DNA of 64,000 nt from contig JAFMSR010000012.1 in assembly GCA_022818135.1 (NCBI GenBank), forward strand, positions 9,818,486 through 9,882,485, given 5' to 3'. The notes beneath the pieces were generated by a model, which was not told the DNA's origin, ran no database searches, and worked only from the letters and a program-made list of their open reading frames with translations. This DNA comes from Saxidomus purpurata. Taxonomy: Eukaryota; Mollusca; Bivalvia; Venerida; Veneridae. Position 1 is the stretch's first letter; every line of letters starts with the position of its first letter. The translations under genes and the position numbers were made by a program. Shown here piece after piece: positions 59,105 through 64,000 of this stretch.

Positions 59105-59188
59105 TCGCCTGCGTAAACAGGGAGTTGGATTTGAAAAGGAAGTGGATAGACTATCTGGAAGAAGTTTATTTGGGATTTGACAGGTTTG
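59105..59188 (+). CDS. Possible second exon, unrecognised
   Basis: It follows 'tatcttgttgcag' and ends TTTG/gtaagc, both good splice signals. In the phase set by 58389-58431 it is fully open, reading 'ACVNRELDLKRKWIDYLEEV' and 'YLGFDRF'. Confidence 0.3.
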
Positions 59189-59234
59189 GTAAGCCTTTTT
59201 ACACTTTACTCCAACTTTTACAAATGTTACTTAG

Positions 59235-59447
59235 AGTTGGGCGTTTTAATCATCTGTGCCAGCGCTTTAAACAAGAGGGAAATGATGGCCCTTTGTCAGT
59301 CATGTCAGTTCTGTCGCAGTTCCCAGACACCTTCAACCCCGTTGGGATGTCATGAAAGTTTTTTCTGCAAATACATTTTGAAAATTGCCCCATCCTCAGC
59401 TGGTCATATATCTGTTGCTCAGAGGAGCCGAGGACTTAGGGTTACTG
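59235..59447 (+). CDS. Possible third exon with a degenerate RING-like pattern
   Basis: Joined from 59188 over a very short 46-base intron, or read continuously from 59177, the frame gives 'SALNKREMMALCQSCQFC', then 'RSSQTPSTPLGCHESFFCKY' and 'APSSAGHISVAQRSRGLRV'. It ends at a donor-like CTG/gtatgt, with a stop 10 bases on. The C-x2-C, 11 residues, G-C, F-C spacing recalls peroxin-2-type RING fingers, but the histidine is displaced and later cysteines are replaced (I, A, S). It may be a decayed PEX2-like gene or coincidence. Confidence 0.28.
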
Positions 59448-59479
59448 GTATGTTTTAGGATTGATGAATGCCCGTCCGT

Positions 59480-59720
59480 TTGTCTGTTTGTCATCCGTTC
59501 ACATTTAAGGTGCTTACTTAATGAACAATGGTAAAGCTACCTTAATTAAACTTGAGTACAATTTATATGGCCACAAGATCTCAAATAAGGTTGGTTATGG
59601 TCATGATCGGACAAGTATTTCTAGAGTTGTTGCCCCTGATTTAATAAAAGGAGCTAATTTTGACCATACTTGCACCCTGGAAGCTAAATTTTGTTATCTA
59701 TGGTAATCAATACAGGAGGA
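59480..59720 (+). repeat. Bivalve-type degenerate repeat
   Basis: 'cgtccgtttgtctgtttgtc', 'aatggtaaagctacc', 'ggttggttatggtcatg' and 'ttgttgcccctgattt' fit the same class of diffuse repeat seen elsewhere in this window. The 61-codon frame in it is incidental. Confidence 0.5.
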
Positions 59721-59889
59721 AAAGCATTGCATGATCTTTGTTTCAGTTGATTATGGGCCTAATCAGCCCAGAAATTAAACCACACTGAGGGAGAATTAGC
59801 CACACATTTGGTGCACAACCTCAACCAAACCTTGATAGAGAGTGATCGTGTTCACGGTAGTACTGGGAATCATGGAACCAGCTTTATTT

Positions 59890-60056
59890 ACAAAGTTGGG
59901 TTTAATATAAAGATACATAAGCTCAAGAACAGACCTTCTGATTATTGTTATGGAACCTGATTTTGTAAAAAGATATAACTTGTACTTTACTTCATATTAC
60001 TTGAGCATGACTTCATGCTGAGCATGAGATTGTGCTCAAGAAACTTTTGTAAGCAC
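59890..60056. mobile_element. Partial copy of the 34373 TIR element
   Basis: 'cagaccttctgattattgtt', 'atggaacctgattttg', 'ttgagcatgacttcatgctg' and 'agcatgagattgtgctcaag' match the interior and right end of 34373-34622 or its reverse complement. The left terminal repeat is lost. Confidence 0.65.
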
Positions 60057-60059
60057 AGG

Positions 60060-62485
60060 GCCAGGAAGTGGACATCTCTGGGAAAACTGGCAATATTTTG
60101 AGTTTGTTTATACACTTGGAAACAAAAGTTGTGAGGCAAATTTATAACCAAAGTTTGATTGAATGCATAATGTCATAATAGCATGCTTATATTTAACTAT
60201 GGAAGTAATCAGAGAAGAAATTGAGCTGGAAAAATGGTTTCAATCCAGTCATTATAACTTCATTTAAATTTGCACACCTTACACCAAAATTGCTAACAAA
60301 GAAATGTGGCTCTATATGGTGGGGGATCTTAGTTCAACCAATTTGCTTGTCTATAATTGTGACATCGGATGGCTTATTTCAGAAATTTTGCATAACAAAT
60401 GCAGTGGGTTCTACCAACAGTGATAATTTCTTTCCAAATATTGTGATGTAGAAAAAGAAGTGATAACTTGTGGTCAGATAACTAGGTATATAAAATCATG
60501 CAGATGATTATAGTGGTCATTCAACAGATGGATGAACTTTTGTGAAAATTAAAATAAATTTATCACTGTCATGCGCTTTCACTGTAATTGGCAGAATTAA
60601 CATAGAACAATAAATAAAACCTTTGAATGGTTTGAAAATTGCACTTTCAGTGCCTTGCATGGTTTTCATACAGATGAAACTCTGCAGGAGGATTGCATTT
60701 GAAACACAGTTAAAAGCCAGGAAGTTTTTTTGAAAATGAATTATTGAAATATGGTTCATAAATTATATTTTGACACAAATTGACTTACTGTATTAAGGAA
60801 AAAAAACCTGACATGCAGTGAAAAAGTATATTCATTTATTATTGTCAAAACTGATAATGTTCGATCAATGAAACCAGATAAAGTGCCTGTATTGTCTATA
60901 AACGAAGGTACACCACTATTGACAATTGGTAGGGTTACCTGCCTGAAGGAATGTTGATTTGTTTTACACTTTATAGCCGTAAATTACACCTGATATCAAT
61001 GATATTTACGAAGTTGTTTCTGAAATATTTATTAATATGATATACAATAAATATACAATAAAATCAGCCAAGCCTTATATCAAGATGTTTGTGCATTATT
61101 GTGAGATTAAATGTCCGATTGTGCCTTGACTGTAAGGTTTTAATTTTTAATATTTCATCCATGCTAGAATGAGCTCTATGAAATAATGCATCATGTTGGG
61201 CGACTCGAATATATATAATATACAGATATTGGGCTTTTCACCGGGAAGATGTTTATAGTATTGAATTTTATACCAGCCATATGCCATTTGGAAATGGGTT
61301 TGACATCTATCTAGATGAGGTATAAATGTTTGTTGATGATATCTTTTTACAAATTATATATATTTAATGGCCTTGTAAACCATTTTGTCTATATGTGCTA
61401 AATGGACTAGATCGTTTTCCTATATAAAGTTGAAAATCTGATATAGATGAAGCATTGGTCTCTAAGTAGATACCATTTAAGATATATTTAATGTAAGTGA
61501 CAGATTTTTGGTACTGATACTGTGTTAAATATAAAGTGCTAAAACTTTAAGGATCTTGTAAAAGGTAAAGTACTTGTTTATTGTAGTGTCACTTATTTTT
61601 ATAGCAGAAATCAGAGCAAAATATTTCTGATCTTTAAAATACTTTATTACCTTTGAAATCTTTGGAGCATAATTATAACCTCAAGTTTGTTTTATGGGCA
61701 TTTTTAGTTTTTGCAGCATTTTTGCACAAGTTCAGTTTACATCTACCGGTACTGTAAATTCTCAACATTCAATGACTTTATGTAGCAATGGTATGACTAA
61801 CTGTTATAAAAGTGAAAAAAGAGAGAATGTTTTTTTTATACCTTTGTATATCATATATCCAAGAGTTCATTCAGTTATAAAAATTCTTACAGGATACTTT
61901 TATTATGATGATTATAGTGATATCAGATGATCAGAGATTAGTTTCGGATATCAATCAACCTTTAACAAGGTCTGTCCAGGGCACAATTCGTGTCAGTTTC
62001 AATCACAGATCTGTCAAGGTTAAGTTATTTATCTAAGTGGTAATTTTAGTGAATTTACTCTCATGAATACCTTTGTTTGATTTTTACCTTTTTCATAGTT
62101 AAATTTGTGTGGTTTTAACTTTTAAAATGTATAAAATAATTATGCTAAATGATTATGTACATAGTGGTGAATATCACCATTTGTTTAACATCTACTTTAA
62201 AATTACCTCACAGAAAGATTGTGAAAATGCTGATATTTCTTATTTTAATCATTTATGTTTATAATATTGTAAGTTATGGCTCTTATAAGTGCTGTAATAG
62301 AACGTTCATCCCCACTGCCCCTGCCCCTGCCCCTGCCCCTTACCCCTTTCCCTCACCAGGCCATAGAAAGATGACCATAAAATTAAAACAAAGACAGTTT
62401 CCCCAAATTTGTGATACTATGAGTTCCTTCAAGCAGGGGGCAGTGAATAAGATACAATAATTTTTTGAGAGGGGGAGGGGGGAGG
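60060..62485. other. No convincing gene
   Basis: AT-rich with chance frames of 76-103 codons and no motif. A 6-bp 'cccctg' run of about four units lies at 62315-62340. Confidence 0.4.
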
Positions 62486-62489
62486 TATA

Positions 62490-63818
62490 CACTTGGAGCC
62501 ACTTCTAACCCGACACTTATATAATTCGGTATAACTGAATTATTTGTATGCTGATTTCGTTCAAATTCAGAATATAATTAATTCAACACATAATACATAC
62601 TTCTGCGAAATTTAATTTTGATTGATTATCAAATACATATAAAACTTAACAAATAAAAATCATAGCTGTAAAATCCGAATTCACAAAAATGGCATAACGT
62701 GAAATCCCAACAATGAGAAAAGTCACCGTTTGATAATATGTACAAAGAAAAAAGTTAAGCACCCCCTGAATTTTTTAGAGTGACTTATCTCACGAAGCTT
62801 TATCATGAAAATACCGTCAAACTGAACTAGGGAAGAAGAATGTAATCCGTGACAGCAACCCTCAGCCAAACAGAATACGGCAAAACTGTAAGATAATGTT
62901 GGGCTTTTCGGGTGATATTGTTAAACAATGAACGGGTGCCGTTTTTATCCGAAATCACAAACAATTTAAGTATGGAACTGTAAAGGTCATAGGAAGATTT
63001 TAGTTGGCGAATAAGAATAAAAAAATGCAATTTTGATTTTTAAGATGACATCCGTATTTCATACGACGTTCAGTAGTAGAGTAAACCTTCACTGTGCCTG
63101 GGTGCTTCAGATGAACCTCGGGTCTTTTTAAAGACAATCTACTTTCACCTGCAGTGCAAAAACTGTTTGCAGTTCGTGCAGAGGATTGCTGATATGATTA
63201 ACAACATTTTTTCCTTCGTTTATTTGAAGGTGATTTCATGATACAATTTTTTAAAGTCACTATATAAAGTCCAGGGGGTGCTTAACATTTTCATAGATGT
63301 ATAAAATCCGTACATCGGAGTAAAGAAACGAAAAACAATGTAATTGTAAGTTACAGATAAATTTCCACCTTTTTTACGATTTATAGTAAACAGTTTGATA
63401 CTGCATGTTTTCAAATAAAATTATTGCTAAATAAATATGATACATTTATATACGCGACTGTCTTAGTGATTAGCCGGCAAGCAACATGTCAATTGCGCGA
63501 CCACGCTCTTGGTTATTCATTCGAAGTTACTGATTTTTTAAACCAAAATTCTGTTTTTACGGTTTGAATTGCGTTATAGATTGATAAAATGAAAATGAAA
63601 ATCGATATTTTTCGCTCACCTACATTTCCTCGGGCAAAATGATGAAATCGTACTTGTCACACGTGCAAAAGTAACCGATCGTCACAGTTGAAAGGTTTTA
63701 TCATTTTTATACAGCTAATGTTGCCAAACAACATATTATTTAATTTGAAATAAATATCTTGAACCGTATTCGAGAAAATCAAATTTGAAAAGTGTCGGGT
63801 TAGAAGTGGCTCCAAGTG
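62490..63818. mobile_element. TIR transposon, copy 2 (CACTTGGAGCC family), interrupted
   Basis: Same ends as copy 1 ('cacttggagccacttctaac' and the inverted form), with the same interior ('tggcataacgtgaaatccca', 'aaaatgaaaatcgatatttt', 'gtaaccgatcgtcac'). It is about 600 bp longer because another element is inserted after 'agaaaagtcaccg'. Confidence 0.92.
62739..63301. mobile_element. Nested TIR element inside copy 2
   Basis: 'gttaagcaccccctgaattt' at the left is mirrored by 'agtccagggggtgcttaac' at the right, continuing to 'agtgactt' / 'aagtcact'. Copy 1 is continuous at this place, which fixes the insertion. About 563 bp; no transposase motif is recognised in its frames. Confidence 0.85.
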
Positions 63819-64000
63819 TAGAGGGTTACCTCAGCTGTAATTAAGACTTCTTCAGAAATTGAGGACAGTTAAGAAATTTCATTAAATGTACCAGTAGTGA
63901 CCTGTTTCTTTCCCATCTTTCCTACTGTTTTATTTGTCTAGAGATTAAAAAAAAGCTTTTCAAAATTATATACGTACTATAATGTAATTATGTTCTGAAC

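Noticed and set aside
62149..62460. 103-codon plus frame with an Ala-Pro repeat
   Set aside because: The repeat comes from a 'cccctg' run; the N-terminal hydrophobic part is AT-rich noise and no splice context supports it.
1..64000. Prokaryotic-style operon, prophage or defence island
   Set aside because: Coding density is very low, exons are split by GT/AG introns, and SINEs and LINEs are abundant; this is animal nuclear DNA.

Overview
This is a window of an animal nuclear genome, most likely a bivalve mollusc. The DNA is AT-rich and dominated by non-coding and transposon-derived sequence. The coding exons I can support are separated by introns with GT/AG borders. Three things point to a bivalve: tRNA-derived SINEs ending in a 'gcgttaaa'-type tail, long degenerate elements built around 'aggtcaaggtca' and 'gacggacgg' motifs, and a short FkbM-type methyltransferase with the 'NCxGCE' signature. 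The species assignment is inference from repeat style, not a match to any database. Two runs of exactly 500 N (14033-14532, 49510-50009) are scaffold gaps.

Genes. The best-supported gene lies on the minus strand at 47488-43005. Three exons join in frame and give about 290 residues of an FkbM-family methyltransferase-like protein; its first exon is not identified. A second minus-strand gene (37174-36059) has two exons and encodes a hydrophobic protein of about 119 residues that I do not recognise. It has a broken paralogue at 24214-23640, and its last exon alone recurs at 30012-29880. On the plus strand, 57640-59460 holds two stretches that look like exons or decayed coding sequence, one with a weak RING-like cysteine pattern.

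Layout. 1-6300: sparse DNA, degenerate repeats, a 26-bp minisatellite. 6960-9660: pile-up of a non-LTR reverse transcriptase fragment, a zinc-finger tail of a DDE transposase and an internally deleted hAT-type element. 10380-13150: a GC-rich patch, a 460-bp dispersed element, a 301-bp near-perfect palindrome and a 610-bp inverted-repeat element. 16990-24480 and 31110-37310: two diverged direct copies of one segment, each altered by different insertions. Between them lie an L1-like reverse transcriptase relic, a Tc1-like transposase relic, a 244-bp TIR element and a third copy of the small-gene exon. 38000-47960: SINEs, inverted repeats and the methyltransferase gene, whose 3' end abuts a second minisatellite. 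48577-49306 and 62490-63818: two copies of one TIR transposon, the second interrupted by a nested element. 50060-56300: diffuse repeats and a 612-bp TIR element.

Nothing here forms a coherent multi-gene system. The most informative parts are the segmental duplication with its small membrane-protein paralogues, an inversion inside one duplicate, and several short transposon families whose ends can be read directly.
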